From Ridgeia piscesae (Eukaryota > Annelida > Polychaeta > Sabellida > Siboglinidae), in assembly GCA_025642075.2 (NCBI GenBank), contig JAODUO010000120.1, positions 90,001 through 154,000 of the forward strand: a stretch of 64,000 bases of DNA, read 5' to 3'. A model generated the notes under the pieces. It did no database searches and was not told the origin of the DNA. It saw nothing but the letters and a program-made list of their open reading frames with translations. This document shows, one piece after another, positions 22,277 through 35,090 of this stretch; position 1 is the stretch's first letter; each line of letters starts with the position of its first letter. The position numbers were made by a program, and so were the translations under genes.

Positions 22277-25146
22277 TGGGCAGCCATCACTCCAATACTT
22301 CTGAAAATACATGTGATACTTATTTTTATATTCCCATTATAAAGCCACAATTTAAATAATTTTTGTATGTTCATTGTTAATAGATTTGTTTTAAAGAAAT
22401 ACTATTTCAATTTTTTTTACTCATAGATAAATAGGCATGTATGGGGAGGCAAGTCACATCTGAGGAACATTTGAACTTGGCCCACCTAGGGTGGAGAAAA
22501 AAATTAAGAAATCATTCTCTGTGAGGCAAAACTAGTCTGTCTTTTGCTAATGTCAGGCAGTGTGCCGATATATTGAGTACATGTTTAATCCATTTTATTG
22601 CCTTTTACATCAATTTGTTTTTATGGAAGCTGTTATTGTAAATCAGCATTCTGAAAATGTCATTCCTTATACAAATTCTTTCTTTTCTTTAGGAATTAGT
22701 AAGACACCATCAATTTCAATATGTACTGACTGTTAAACATGTGACTATTGGTATCTTAGATAATTTTATTGTTGTTATTAACTTATTACTAAATACTCTA
22801 AAAGTCAACTTACTTATCATAACACGGGAGTACTCCAGACACTATGGTGGGTACTCTGTGGTATGCATCCTGGGCACTTGAATCAGTCTGCGATGTTGAT
22901 GTAATGTAGGATCAAGATGACGGATGTCACTGCATATGGCCAACATCTTATTTGTTGCCACATGCAACAGGACTGCATCGACAACTGTCAGCTCAACCTC
23001 AGCTAGCACTGAAATTAGATAGGTGGTAATTTTGATACATGGAGTAAATTAACTTACTTTGGAGCATGGATTTGAAACACAGCATCATTGTCAGGAGCGT
23101 AGCTAGTCTTATGCATGTGCTCCCACATTAATAAGGCAACTGCAAAATTATCACTTCAAACGGTGGCCAAAGGAAGCCCAGATTTTTTCAAAGCCATTGG
23201 CAACAAAAAACGTCATCATTCACTTGTAACAATTTGGGTTGTCATACATGCTACACAACATACTGGAGTACCAGACCCTCATGATAGAATTTATATTGAT
23301 ATAATTAATTAGTGCTTTCCACAAGTATTTATGCCTAACTACGCCCCTGATTGTTTTATAATTGCAGACTAGGCCTACGGATTTGAACTCAGTAACCCCT
23401 GCGTGTATAACATTAACAAGCATGATTTATTTTATAGTCATGACTCATGGGCAGAGCAAATCATAACATCATTTTACAAGCAACTCTCTGTTTTACACAT
23501 TCCTGCATTTGGTATGCGTTCCTGAAACCAGAGATATGTTAGATGACCACATCACATTCTATTATATGAATTTGTTACACAAATATACTTTCTTGGCGCA
23601 TGCTATCAACACATGCAAGATGGCTGCAATGCAGTTCAAACAGTTGGAGAAAGGTACTTGTAAATCGAGTTGGAAAACACAGCTATCGGGTGACATGTTC
23701 ATGATATTGTCGTACTGGAAAAATACCTCGCAAGAACAATCAGCAACAATACAATAAATGTACACAATGACAAGACAATGGTAGTATCTAAGATTAAGAC
23801 TAAGGTCAAAGATAAATTTTAACAGTACATATAACCTAGTTATTTCGAAGTTACACCAATAATAGTATGATTATAAAATACTCCAATACAATATCACCAG
23901 AAATAGTGTATATCATAAACGTGTAAATCATGCAAAAGAGCAATTTGTCAAGTATGCGAGTCTCGGATTATGTAAAGGTTCCCTTCAAGTGAGACACAAG
24001 TACCAAACTGACCGTACAGTTAACTTTCAAATTAGTCGTAATCAAAAACGAGGAACGGGTGAACATATAACATAAGTTAGGTAGGGAAGGTTAGATTTGT
24101 TGGCACTTATGTAGAATTTATTATTATGTTTGTGTTATTTTTGCACTTTAGTCTTAACATAAATCTGTTACACTAATGCTGGCACTCTTTGTAGAACATT
24201 TCAAGTCCATTGCATATTTAACTGTTACTTAGCATCTTGTTTTTGGGACATATCGTCCATAATATTTAGGACATAAATGACTTGGGACATAAGCGACTTG
24301 GGACATAAAGTCTATAACTCAACCGTAGCGGTGCATGTGTTATTGTTCCGTGCACATGGAAATGGAATGAGCGATAAACAGTTTGTTTATGCCGACCGCG
24401 CTGTCTTTTCGACCTCAAAAGTCTGCTTAGTCGCACTGTTTATAAACCATAAATATGCGTGAGATGATGTTATATTGAATTAACCAAATAATGTATCAAA
24501 TGTTGACAAAGATACAATTATAATGTCAAAATTGAGGTTGGTCCGAATTCTACATAAGACTGCCATTTTATTACTTTACATTTTACTGTATGATCCATAC
24601 AGCGTTTATTAACACACTTTATTAGACCGAAATAAAGCATGTTCACCAACGACAATGACCACATAGTACACATGTAAATACAACAAGTATAATTATAAGA
24701 AAAGAAAAACATGCAGTTACCCAAGTAGGATGTGGTCACGATTCTGTTGTTTCAAATCCAAATTAATTACTATAACAGGTGTCTGCGAATGACGTTTTAA
24801 CCCATTGATTACGAGAGCCAGCATAGCACGGCTGAAATTAGGCCGTTAAATTAATAAATAAAATCGAAAATTGTTCATTATACATTACTCATATATTATT
24901 TTTACATATACATGATTCGTGTATTATTTGCGTATTTTCAACTGCTGTGTTTTGCAAGAAAAATGCATTATTTGAGTATAACGCGCCATTTCCGATATGA
25001 TTTCTACGTATTTTTTCCGATCTAGTGATACCAATTAAAATATATTTCCGGGGGGTGCACGGTACCCCCCTCTTCCGACTAGTCTAATCTTGTTGTTTGA
25101 CAGTTTCACACTGATGGCACATGCTCTGTAGAATCAATTTCCTGCC

Positions 25147-25428
25147 ATGGAATGAAAAATAGTGTTATGCCTGCAGGACTACAACATTTGTTTCTCTGCC
25201 TCGGGATTACAGATGTTGCTGTGCCGATAGCACTACAAAGAGTATTAATTCTTCTCTGGCTTTTCTCTTTCACGTGGGGTTGCCCGTCTGGCTGTTGACT
25301 TTCTTCCTTCATGTCGCCCTGTTTATCGCCTCGACAGTGTTACTCTTCCATGGAATTAAAAATATTGCTGTGCCAGCAAGACTACAACATGTATTTACCT
25401 GCCTCAGAATGAAAATGTTGCTACACAT
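25147..25428 (+). repeat. Diverged direct repeat, ~78 bp, two copies
   Basis: The segments at about 25,147-25,225 and 25,350-25,428 align over most of their length (ATGGAATNAAAAATA, ACTACAACATNTNTTTNNCTGCCTC). Their spacing is 203 bp. Confidence 0.6.
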
Positions 25429-26019
25429 GACTCTGTTTACAGCAACAAACATTCACTGCTTGTGTGGAATATCATGAACATTTTATACATGCACATATAT
25501 AACGGATTTCATGCAATAAGAGATGTTGCTGCACAGCATGCATACCTGATAATAAAGTGTCTTAATATGTCTGAAATGTTTTTAAATTATTCCACATAAT
25601 TTGATGTAATTATCTGTTGAGAAATAATAGTAATTATGTGATATAAAGGTCACTGGGTAGTAATAGTTTTGTGGATTAACAATTTTAATTCATTTCCCAA
25701 ATAATTGTGTGAAAATGCTCCGTAATTAGGTCAAATATAAATCATGTCAAGTAATTAAATCCACATATTTCTGGATCACATGGCTTTTTATTTTGTATAA
25801 ATATCATAATCATCCAGCACATCATGAGAGTAATTTTCAAGAACCTATCTGGCGCAGGGCACATGATTACATCACAGAAATACCCAAAGTTCTTGACAAT
25901 GTTTATCATGTCACAGAAACTGTTGTTCGAGTCATACGTTATTCCAATGACACTAGTTGGCATCTTAGAAAAGGACGGATACGACGAAGAAATTACAGAT
26001 AGAACCCACACTGTCGGAC

Positions 26020-28611
26020 TTGTGTTCTGTTGCACAACCTCCAGTTCAATCACTGTTTCTTGAAGATGACATCTGTGTTAACAGGGATGCCTGGGACAAC
26101 GTGGCCGGTAGTTCCACGCAAGAGCAGATAACATCAATAGTGATTTCATTCCTACAATGAATATAGTGCTTGCATTAACTGATTAGTATTTACATTACTT
26201 TGAAACACATTTCTACATGATTATAAACATGTACTAATTTTTGGTTATTTCATTTGATAATCATGTAATAAGTCATTGTTTTAGTAACCAAACATTAGCC
26301 AAATTAGTAACCATAAGCTAAATAACAATACATTGACCAGGAAATCCACTATCACATTCCACTCCCAATTATCACTTGTTGTTCTAATCTTAATGTTTCA
26401 CTTTGTATCATGTATATACAGTGACTGTATTTTTATATTTTAATTTAATACATTCAGTGATAATGACGTGTTATTTATTTTATTTTATCAAAAACAGAGA
26501 AGTTATTAATTACACAAGTAGCTGTATTCATAAGTGTACACAGAAACTGATTACAGCTGTGTTTTGTCCCCCCATGACACAGTTACTAGGAGTTCATTCA
26601 AATGCCATACCTGTATTATCTTAGAAATATGAATCAATACTGCAATTACTATGTGCTACTTTATACAGCTTGGTGCAATGTGAAAAGAACTGTACAAGCA
26701 AGGATTTAAATGCAACTTATCGCAAAAGTCCCCCTGTAGTTACGACTGCTGTCATACCTTCATAGAAGTGCTGTCTCTTGGGGCAGGTAACTCTGATACA
26801 CCTCCACCTGTCCAGTATGACAGAATTTAGTGAGCTGGCTACCAGAAAGTGCCGTGCTGTGATGACTGACATGGCATTGAATGCTGCTGAACCTTGCTCC
26901 AGATACATTGTCGTATCTTCTTCCTCAACAATTGCACAAGAGTGAAACTGCACATTCCCTGTCCACATGTGGATGCTACAATGTGATACAGAAGTGACAA
27001 TCACCGTTCTCTGTAACCAACAACAAAGGAACGTGAAATAATTCCTTGCATCATCACCTAATTGGCATTTCCTCTGGTTACTCATATGAGATTACCAGAA
27101 AGTGAGAAACACAGCCATATTGTGAGAATGCAGCAGACAATATCAATCAGGTGTATGAATTTTCACTCTAATTATCTAGAATATAAATTATCTTTTTGCA
27201 ATTATCACTTACAGGTGACAATAGATCTTTAACCAGTGGACTAATCTAAACATTTAAAAAAGCTAATAAAACATCAAAATAAACACAAATTGCAGATAAA
27301 ATGAAGATATAGTTGAAAACATGCATGCAGCAACTGTCAATGGATTTCAAACAATTATTGAATTCCACCAGCCATTAAACAGTCGTAAATACTGCTACTC
27401 GAAGGTGAAACTAATTTTGAAGGTGGGCTGTCAAAGTGCATGCAAAAACTTGATAAAAGTATGATAAATATAGTCAGATGTGTATCTCATAATTGGAAAC
27501 TAACAGAAAAATGCAACTAACAAAACTTTGTAAAAACTTAATATTTAAATAAATACTGACTGAATTTCAAGTTTTCAGCATCATAACATTTTCATTGTTT
27601 CTTAGCACATATCTGAACACACTGATCATAACCTTTACTAGCTGTATTAATCAATGTCATCTTACTCTGACATAGCCTACATTCACATCGATGGAAATAA
27701 ATGTCTATGTCACTATGATTCAGTTACCGAATTTACGAAGAAGTGCCAACGACAATCCAAGGCCACATATTTTCGCCCACGAGACGTGTCATGTTCAAGT
27801 TCAGTTATTCAAGTTTCTTCTAAAGATAAAATTATTTATTCTGCATTGTACTAAATTCTGGCTTGGTTCAAGTATATCTTAGTCTTTACACATGTGGATG
27901 TGGTACCATAAAAACAGATTAGCTATCATAGTGACATAGAGGGAAATCGGCATCGGGCATCGTCAACATCGATGATCGAGCCATCGGCATCGTCAATCGA
28001 TAGCCGGTCTACGGAGGTCAAAACTACTTTTAACAGCACGAAAACGTTACATGTGCTTGACATCTGTAAAAAAAAAACATAACGTTATACCACTGAGAAA
28101 ATTGTAGTAGCCTTCTTACGATCTGATCATTGATGTCTCGGCCAGCTTGATATATACGTTGCTTCGACGGTTTAGCTTTTAGGTCCATCCATGGCTAAAT
28201 ATTGTCAGCACTGCCCCGGGTTTAAGAAGACGACGGTCGGCGACGTTTTGTTGGATCTTGTTCCATCAACTGGTGATATATGTCTACTTCATAATTACTT
28301 GTTGACCAAAGATTTAGGTCTAAGCAGCTGCTACATGTCACGCCAACTGTACGAAGACTCGAAGCTGTTGCACCGAGGTGACGTCGCAGGAAGCTGACCG
28401 GCCTCAGCAGACACCTAGAATGCCGCGTGCTTATTGGCCAAGCCAAAGCCAAATGAACCCGTCACCGGTTGAGATGGCGACGTCTAGGCCATCGTGGATT
28501 TCGTTAGATTTTTAGTCACATTCTGAGTAAAAAATTGAGTATATGTGGAAATTGTTACTGTTTATAAACTCTATTAAGTGTATGATACGAAACCGTTGCC
28601 TTTTTTGCCCT
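26020..28611 (+). mobile_element. Element X, truncated copy (right half with right TIR)
   Basis: From GTCGGACTTGTGTTCTGTTG at about 26,020 to the right terminus GTTGCCTTTTTTGCCCT at 28,611, this matches the right half of the complete element X (40,652-43,433 plus 45,688-45,827) along its full length in the same orientation. TTAA follows immediately (28,612-28,615). The left half, including the left TIR, is missing. The complete copy carries a local tandem duplication of ~240 bp (40,859-41,342) that is single here. Confidence 0.85.
28191..28397 (+). CDS. Small ORF inside element X, start conserved in both copies
   Basis: A 68-codon frame starts at an ATG in strong context (CCATCCATGGC) and opens MAKYCQHCPGFKKTTVGDV. 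The matching frame in the complete element (43,131-43,328) is identical for the first 52 residues and then diverges. The identity extends beyond the frame to a 230-bp island (28,119-28,348 against 43,059-43,288) without one difference, while flanking parts of the two copies differ at several percent. No family is recognised. Coding, regulatory function or gene conversion could each explain it, and the opposite strand is also open here. Confidence 0.35.
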   Translation: MAKYCQHCPGFKKTTVGDVLLDLVPSTGDICLLHNYLLTKDLGLSSCYMSRQLYEDSKLLHRGDVAGS

Positions 28612-28615
28612 TTAA

Positions 28616-31140
28616 TTGTGGTTGGGAAGAAGCTGTTTCCAAATATGTTTGCAGAGTATCTAATTTGCAAGAACTGACTGTCATGTTTACGTGAGGATCT
28701 AGTGTTGTGTTGGATATAGTGATCTAGCGGGATATGTTAAGGTTATGTTCCTTCTTGTATATTATGCTAAGTCTTTTAATTTTTCTTCTTGTTTGGAGGG
28801 AGTCCCACTGGAGGTCTTTAAGAAGTTGGGTTACTGTTCCTGGCTCTCTAGAATAGTTTTGTGTACAAAATCTGGCAGCTTGTCTTTGGATTCTTTCTAA
28901 GGTTTTAATATTATGTTTTAGGCAGTGTGGATCCCATGATGCTGACGCATATTCAAGTATTGGTCGGACAAGGGTTGTGTAGGCTACCCAGCAAACAACG
29001 ACCCGTGATTTCACATGTTCTGTAAGTGAATTCACGAGTTCAACTGGCTTAATTCACCGGATTCTGTGAAAAAATGTGGTGTGTCGACACGTGTTTACCG
29101 TGAAATCACGAGTTTTTCACGTGATGACACGTGCCAGTGAAACCGTACCAGTTCTGACCCAGTACGACTCGTGTCAAACTCGTTCAAAACTCGTGACAAC
29201 AGGTAGGACACGTTGTGGAGAACGACCCCCCTTGGGACGCGTGCGCGGGGGAATTTACTCCGCAGGATATGTATGAGTGTGTGTGCGTTGGTGTGTATCT
29301 CGCTCTTCTCGTGTGCGCTCGCCAGAATCGGTTTAACCCCCGATTCAGGGTAAAGTGACAGACGCTCGTTCCAGGTTCGATCTCGGATATTTTATTCACA
29401 AATTGAAGTTCACGTTCGTATACATAATTTCAAAAGATATACATTGCGTTGGCAATAGACTTTAACATAATACTAGTAACATCAAAGACACTGCGTGTAT
29501 GTTGCCAGTCCACTACAGTGCTCCTACATTTTAAAGTTCTAAATACATGCCGGTAATTTTGATAATCTCGAGAAGTATGAGATTCAGTCTCATACTCATG
29601 TTTTAATTTAGGCAGCCAAGAGGAGGGAGAGTCGCGAGCATCTTCCGTCGCTCTCGATCTCCGATCTCTCTGATTAAAAACCACGCTCTCTCCTTTTATT
29701 GTAAACCGTTAAATTAACCAGTGTGCATCTGTGCGCATGTGTAATTAACAATTCCGGTCGCAAGGTTTGCCCAAGGACGCTAGTTTAACATCCTCACGTA
29801 CTCGAGAAACACCTGCAAATCTATACAAATTCAACCTTTGTCCAAACTGTCTCAGCTAGGATTTAGTCAATGTTCAGTAAATCACTCGTTGGTAATATAT
29901 GACCATTAAGATCCCCGCCGCTGGTGTGGTCCAGGATGGGTTTCCATTGAAGTCCTCGAGTGGGTAAACATCTTTAGAATTCGTCGGGGTCTTCGTGTCC
30001 GCTTTGGCCTTGCTCTGGTTTTGCCTCTGTGTTAAGTAATACTTTCTAGACTAATAACGCTATATTGTATACACCATTAAATATTAAGCGGGTGGGTTTT
30101 TACAACGTGTATTCACGTGAATACACATGAAAACACATACTGGTGGAGCGGTACCAATTATGAACCAGTATGACACATGCCAACTGGTTCAGAAATGGTT
30201 CCTTGTTTGCTGGGTATAAACTTAGTGTGAGTTGGGCGTTTATTTAGATTTCTCCTAATGACTCCTAGTGTTTGTTGTGATTTCCTAGCGAATTTACTGT
30301 CCCATTTAAAGTATTTGACATTTGTACACCAAGATAACAATGTGATTGAACAGATTTAAATTGTTGGCCACAGAATGTATAGAGATTTGATGTCGGTTTT
30401 CTTGAGGCTAATGTCATTGTGAAGCATTTGGTGGAATTGAATTTCATAAGCCAGGTGTTTTCCCATTCCTCAAGTTTGAGTAGATAATTTTGAAGGAGAG
30501 AAGTGTCGTTGTCTGATTTAACTGGTAGATATAGTAGGCAGTCATCTGCAAAAAGGCGAACATTTGAAGTGAGATTGTTGGGTAGGTCATTTATGTAAAG
30601 TAAGAAAAGTAGGGGCCCCAGTACGGTTCCCTGTGGTGACTTGAATTGGTATGGATGCTGATCCATTTATTACAACCTGTTGAGTTCTTTCTACAAGGAA
30701 GCTTTCTATCCATGAAGATATTGGGCCTGTGATGCCATAGTATTTTACTTTGTGGATTAGTCTTTTATGTGGAACTTTATAGAATGCATCAGTGAAGTCT
30801 AGAATGGCCATGTCTACAGATTTCTTTTCGTCTAGGGAGTTGCTTATGTCATGGACAGTTTGAATTAATTGAGTTTCTGTTGATCTTTTTGCATGAAAAC
30901 CATGTTGGTGGTCAGTTAGGATGTGATATTGTTCAAGGTGTTTCATGGTGTGGCTATGAATTGTGTTCAAGAAGTTTAGAAATCACAGGTGTTAAGGATA
31001 CTGGCCTGTAGTTTGAAGTTTCTGCCCTGTTTCCTTTCTTGAAAATTGCTGTTATGTTTGCTTCTTACCAGGCTTCTGGGATTTGACCAGAGTCAACTGA
31101 TTGGAAGATATCCGTAACATGGTGTTTGCTTAACCTTAAC
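28616..31140 (-). mobile_element. CR1-like LINE interrupted by a TIR element
   Basis: The minus strand carries a reverse transcriptase split by a 1.2-kb insertion (28,987-30,214). Upstream part: IFKKGNRAETSNYRPVSL, HGFHAKRSTETQLIQTVHDI, LDFTDAFYKVPHKRL and the catalytic box RLFADDCLLYL. Downstream part: LVRPILEYASASWDPHCLK, LERIQRQAARF and FGNSFFPTTIK. The frame is broken by a stop near 31,080 and a deletion of about 10 bases in the VTSGVPQGT region near 30,630-30,660. The element stops at 28,615 at the TTAA that abuts element X, exactly where the conserved DWNSLP block should follow. Confidence 0.85.
28987..30214. mobile_element. TIR DNA element, 1228 bp, TA duplication, inserted in the LINE
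   Basis: The left end CCCAGCAAACAACG and the right end, reverse complemented CCCAGCAAACAAGG, are inverted repeats, flanked on both sides by TA (28,985-28,986 and 30,215-30,216). Removing it restores continuity of the LINE C-terminus. The terminal ~200 bp on each side are rich in CACGTG/CACGAGT words and contain a shared internal segment (GTACCAGTTCTGACCCAGTA at the left, GGTACCAATTATGAACCAGT at the right). No transposase is encoded. The interior (29,230-30,100) may itself include a further insertion with an AATAAA-like signal on the minus strand. The superfamily is not assigned. Confidence 0.75.
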
Positions 31141-32890
31141 GTAACAGGTGTGACTGAGTTAGTACATAGATGTGATATGAAAAAACTATGAATACAAATT
31201 TCTGGACACGGTCAGTGGAAGGATATTTACTGCACAGTTAGTGCAGGTAGGACACACGGTTTTTAACCGTGACGTTTTTGTGTTGATATTTTTTAATCGT
31301 TCAGTCTATTTAAAAAAAAAACATTTCTTGTAGTTCGGTAACAGTCTGTTTGCATAAATTTACCCTAATAAGTGTTACAGAATCAGCACATGATATGCAT
31401 ATAATAAATATGAAATAACTCTGATAAGATCCTCATATATGTATGGGGTATGTGTTATTAATAATCCAAATGTGTAATATTATAAGTGATTGTTTCTGCC
31501 CTTTTTTCCAGAAATATGCTACAAATAATGGATATCTTGCATGAAGACTACATATCACTGGTTCCAACTGAAGGAGTGATATTGGTGTGAACACTTATTT
31601 GTGTGTCGCCGCTCATTTGAAATGTATGTTGATGAGATGATATCACATCAATAAAATAATACAACATTGTTTCAGAAGCTGTGACATTGTCTACTACTTC
31701 AGTATACCCAGTGTTTCTTTTGTCTATAGTACTATGGTATTGTTCAAGCCAGAATTGGGATTTCACAGTTGTTAGTCTTAACCAAGCAGTTGCTCATTAT
31801 ATTTAAATTCCTTATAGTTATGTTATGGTGAACTTCACTGTGTCTAAAAGTGTGGTCCAAATTGGTTGGTATTGTGTTCATAGATGAAAGAAAATATAAC
31901 TTCATGTAAAAACATTGTCAAGGTCACACAGCTTCCTTCCATGGACTGCTATACAACAAAAGGAAATGTTTTTCTTATATTATGGAGAGACCATATTGCT
32001 TTATCTAACATTTTCATATATTTAATTAATGTTTTAACACCTTATGACTAAATTATTTATGTAGATGTGTTATTTATTATTAACTGAATTCATGACTTCA
32101 TAAACAGCCCAACTCTACACCTTTATGTATCTGTCCTTCAGTGCAAGATAGATTGTTGAACATGTATATGGGATTATCTTCTGGTAGTACGACCAATTCT
32201 GTACTGATACTCAAGCGATTGGTAACTGTTACCTGTAGGACATATATCATGAAATAATAACTTACATTTGTTAAAACAAATGTGTGAACTAACATTACTA
32301 GTCACAAGTATTGCAATGGTTATATTTTATCAGGGTTGGAGGAATCCTGAGTGGACTATGTGTTCAGTGCATTTTTGACATGTATTTATATACGTTCAAA
32401 CTTAGGTTCATACCATGCACTATTTTGGGATGGGTCACATTCCGGAATAGATATTTGTGTGGTTGATTGGTTTTCAAATATGTATGTGCCCTGGTTTCCT
32501 GTTACAAAATTTCATGATAAATTATCATTCCTCCGTAGAGTTTGTGGTAAATCAATCACTGCATTACTTGATTATTAAGTTTCAGCATCAAATCGTTATG
32601 TTTCGACGTCTAAGCAGAAGTCTTTATAGCAGAATCTACTAAAAGTTTCGTAGGTATCGCGAGGCTGACACGAAACTAATAGCTTGAAAGTGTTCGCGTA
32701 AAAGGTTTAGCCGCGAGTTCGGTCACTTCGGTGTTCAGATCCCTTACACATATCGTGCATCTTCTCCTAGTGGCGTATCCATTACACAGGAATACATCAC
32801 AGGTCAGCGCTCGAGTGCGTGATTATTTATTTTGTTGTTGAGTGCGTGATCGTGAACGCCCTTGTTTTTCACGAAGGAAGGAATATACCA
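31141..32890. other. No gene recognised
   Basis: AT-rich, with only short frames (31,548-31,766 minus; 32,351-32,578 plus) lacking recognisable features. Confidence 0.5.
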
Positions 32891-33188
32891 ACCGACCGAC
32901 CGACCGACCGACCGACCGACCGACCGACCGACCGACCGACCGACCGACCGACCGACCGACCGACCGACCGACCGACCGACCGACCGACCGACCGACCGAC
33001 CGACCGACCGACCGCCGACCGACCGACCGACCGACCGACCGACCGACCGACCGACCGACCGACCGACCGACCGACCGACCGACCGACCGACCGACCGACC
33101 GACCGACCGACCGACCGACCGACCGACCGACCGACCGACCGACCGACCGACCGACCGACCGACCGACCGACCGACCGACCGACCGACC
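32891..33188. repeat. (CCGA)n microsatellite, ~300 bp
   Basis: A nearly perfect tetranucleotide run with a single unit deletion near 33,013, followed by CCAA units. Translating it gives the Pro-Thr-Asp-Arg and Gly-Arg-Ser-Val polypeptides in five overlapping frames, none of which should be taken as genes. Confidence 0.98.
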
Positions 33189-33208
33189 AACCAACCAACC
33201 ATGCATAA

Positions 33209-33262
33209 CAAACAAACAAACAAACAAACAAACAAACAAACAAACAAACCAACAAACCAACC
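33209..33262. repeat. (CAAA)n microsatellite
   Basis: Tetranucleotide CAAA run following the CCGA/CCAA array; the series CCGA, CCAA, CAAA suggests stepwise mutation of one repeat tract. Confidence 0.95.
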
Positions 33263-33419
33263 AAAGAACGAACATGTGTGTGTAATTGGATTCATAATGT
33301 GTTTATTGAAATGCTCGTTTTTTGCGTTATTGCAAAATGGTATGGAAAGAAATTCCTTCGAATGACTTTCCATACATTATTTAATTACTGTACAAAATAC
33401 AGGCTTGACGAAAGTAGCA

Positions 33420-33612
33420 TATAGACTAATTTCACTTCTAAACAACCATGGTAAAGGAATCCATAATCAAGATCAGGTCATAAAACGAATATAGGAATTC
33501 TACACCGAGCTATACGAGTGAAAAAGTACCATAATTCACATCAAGCCGAAAGAAGTAACCGAATATGAAGTATGTGACAGCATCAGACAACTAACAGTAC
33601 ATCAGTAATTAA
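33420..33612 (+). pseudogene. LINE remnant, linker between endonuclease and RT
   Basis: One plus frame reads GIHNQDQVIKRI, a stop, EFYTELYE, a stop, then KPKEVTEYEVCDSIRQL. The EFYTELY block followed by a stretch preceding the RT palm is typical of the linker in L1/RTE-like ORF2 proteins. It is a dead fragment with no flanking LINE sequence. Confidence 0.5.
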
Positions 33613-33689
33613 CACTGTTGGGTGAAGCTGCAGTGCATTAAGGTAATCAGTTTGGCAGGCATTACATGTGACAGTGAAAAAGAAATGTT

Positions 33690-33835
33690 GATACTAACAA
33701 TGTATTTGAAAAAAAAGTTAAATACTTTAGGAAAGTATTTAAGTACAAATACTTTTTATTCCTTAACTACAAATACTTAAAAAGTATTTAAATAATTTCA
33801 AATACAAATGTATTTGACCCCCATCTGATATACTA
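33690..33835. repeat. Palindromic AAGTATTT-rich repeat
   Basis: AAGTATTTAAGTACAAATAC and AAATACTTAAAAAGTATTTA recur in both orientations, a composition seen at the ends of some hAT-type MITEs. Boundaries and class are not established. Confidence 0.45.
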
Positions 33836-34164
33836 CATATTTGAATTGGATACTCTTGAGGTTTTGAAGTGTTGTTTCTTAATGTATTTGATCATGTGTA
33901 TTTGAAATTCTTAAATGCCTCCTATTTGTATTTGATTCAGAAACCATAAATTAAATTATTAATCCAGCATTAAATGATTCCTACAATACCTGAGAAAGTC
34001 GTCTAATTATTAATAATAATAACACATGGAATTGGATAGTGGATAGCAGTAATTAGTTAGAACATTATTGACGCAACAACAGAACAAGAATGACACCAAG
34101 GCAAGGGATTCCATGAGTCGCCTTTATGTTAGAAACAGGATATTCATTAAACTAATCATGAAAG

Positions 34165-34345
34165 TAATCATGATTACATTCTAATGTAATCGTACTCGTA
34201 CCCGAGTACATTGTAAAGTAATCGTATTCGTACTCGAGTACATTTGTTTTCTGAGACCAAGTACTCGTAGTCGTAGTCGTACTCGTACTCATACTCATGA
34301 TGTTCAAAGTAATCGTACTCGTACTCGAGTACATTTGTATTGTAC
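34165..34345. repeat. Clustered GTAATCGTACTCG repeats
   Basis: The word GTAATCGTACTCGTAC followed by a CGAGTACATT palindrome occurs three times within 180 bp (near 34,187, 34,218 and 34,310), with TCGTAG/TCGTACTCG simple repeats between. Translations give Tyr-Glu-Tyr-Asp runs that are not genes. Confidence 0.7.
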
Positions 34346-35048
34346 TCACCCCATCTCTGTTTGACAGTCAACGTCAACGCCGGGTCAACGCTTCATCGAA
34401 TTATTTTACACATACATTTTTAAATGTACGAAAACTACAAATCGGACAATTCGTACCTGTGGAAAGTGATCCCACGTACGCTCTGTACGTAGTTTTACAG
34501 ATTGTCGATTTGAGCATCCAAAAGCGCAACAGCAAACCATTCTCAGCAATTTTAACCAAGGGCTGTCTCAAAAGAATTGTTTTATTATTTCCTGGTAGTA
34601 TTAAATAATAACAATTTCATAACCATGTGCTGTTATCGTCCAAAAAAATTGTGGTCTGACCCTACGGTAGCAAGATGGTGGCGCCACCTGGCGGAGTTCA
34701 CTGTGTCAGTAGTGACTCGTCGAAGAAAGCGCGTTATTTACTGACACATTTTGATCGATTTCAGGCATTAATTATTATTTTTTGATCACGTGACAAGTGC
34801 ATACGCGTAGTACAGGTGTAGTAGATACTGCATGCGAAGTTTGGTCATCGTAGGTGATCATTTTGATGGTTTTTTCGAGGTGCGGGCCTAAACTGCAAAA
34901 GTACAAAAAAAAAACACACAACTGAATAGCCTGCCCACGACAGGTGGCATACATCAACATGGCGGCTGTGGGGGAGTGTGGCGTCAAGTGACAGCACCCA
35001 CAGGGATCCTGCATTAGCCATCCAGTTATATATATATATATAGGTCAG
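34346..35048. other. No gene recognised
   Basis: The 103-codon frame at 34,297-34,608 has no family signature. GC-richer patches at 34,680-34,710 and 34,940-35,010 are noted without interpretation. Confidence 0.45.
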
Positions 35049-35086
35049 TGGGTGTATGTCACGAAACCGTTGCCTTTTTTTGCCCT
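35049..35086. repeat. Orphan terminus of element X
   Basis: TCACGAAACCGTTGCCTTTT through GCCCT matches the right TIR of element X and is followed by TTAA at 35,087-35,090. Similarity ends about 40 bp inward, so this is a related element or a fragment. Confidence 0.7.
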
Positions 35087-35090
35087 TTAA

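Larger units (their letters stand above)
20913..25105. other. Long stretch without a supported gene
   Basis: Several 60-100 codon frames exist, including 21,189-21,383 minus and 23,509-23,757 plus, but none shows a family signature or a convincing splice structure. Small structures are the CA-rich repeat at 22,221-22,276 and a GGGACATAA-type triple repeat near 24,245-24,310. Confidence 0.4.

Noticed and set aside
29230..30100. Possible solo LTR inside the TIR element
   Set aside because: An AATAAA-like signal is present on the minus strand, but no TG...CA ends or 4-6 bp duplication could be identified.
32804..33373. Frames up to 189 codons with PTDR or GRSV repeats
   Set aside because: Produced by the CCGA tetranucleotide array; five overlapping frames on both strands show the same effect.
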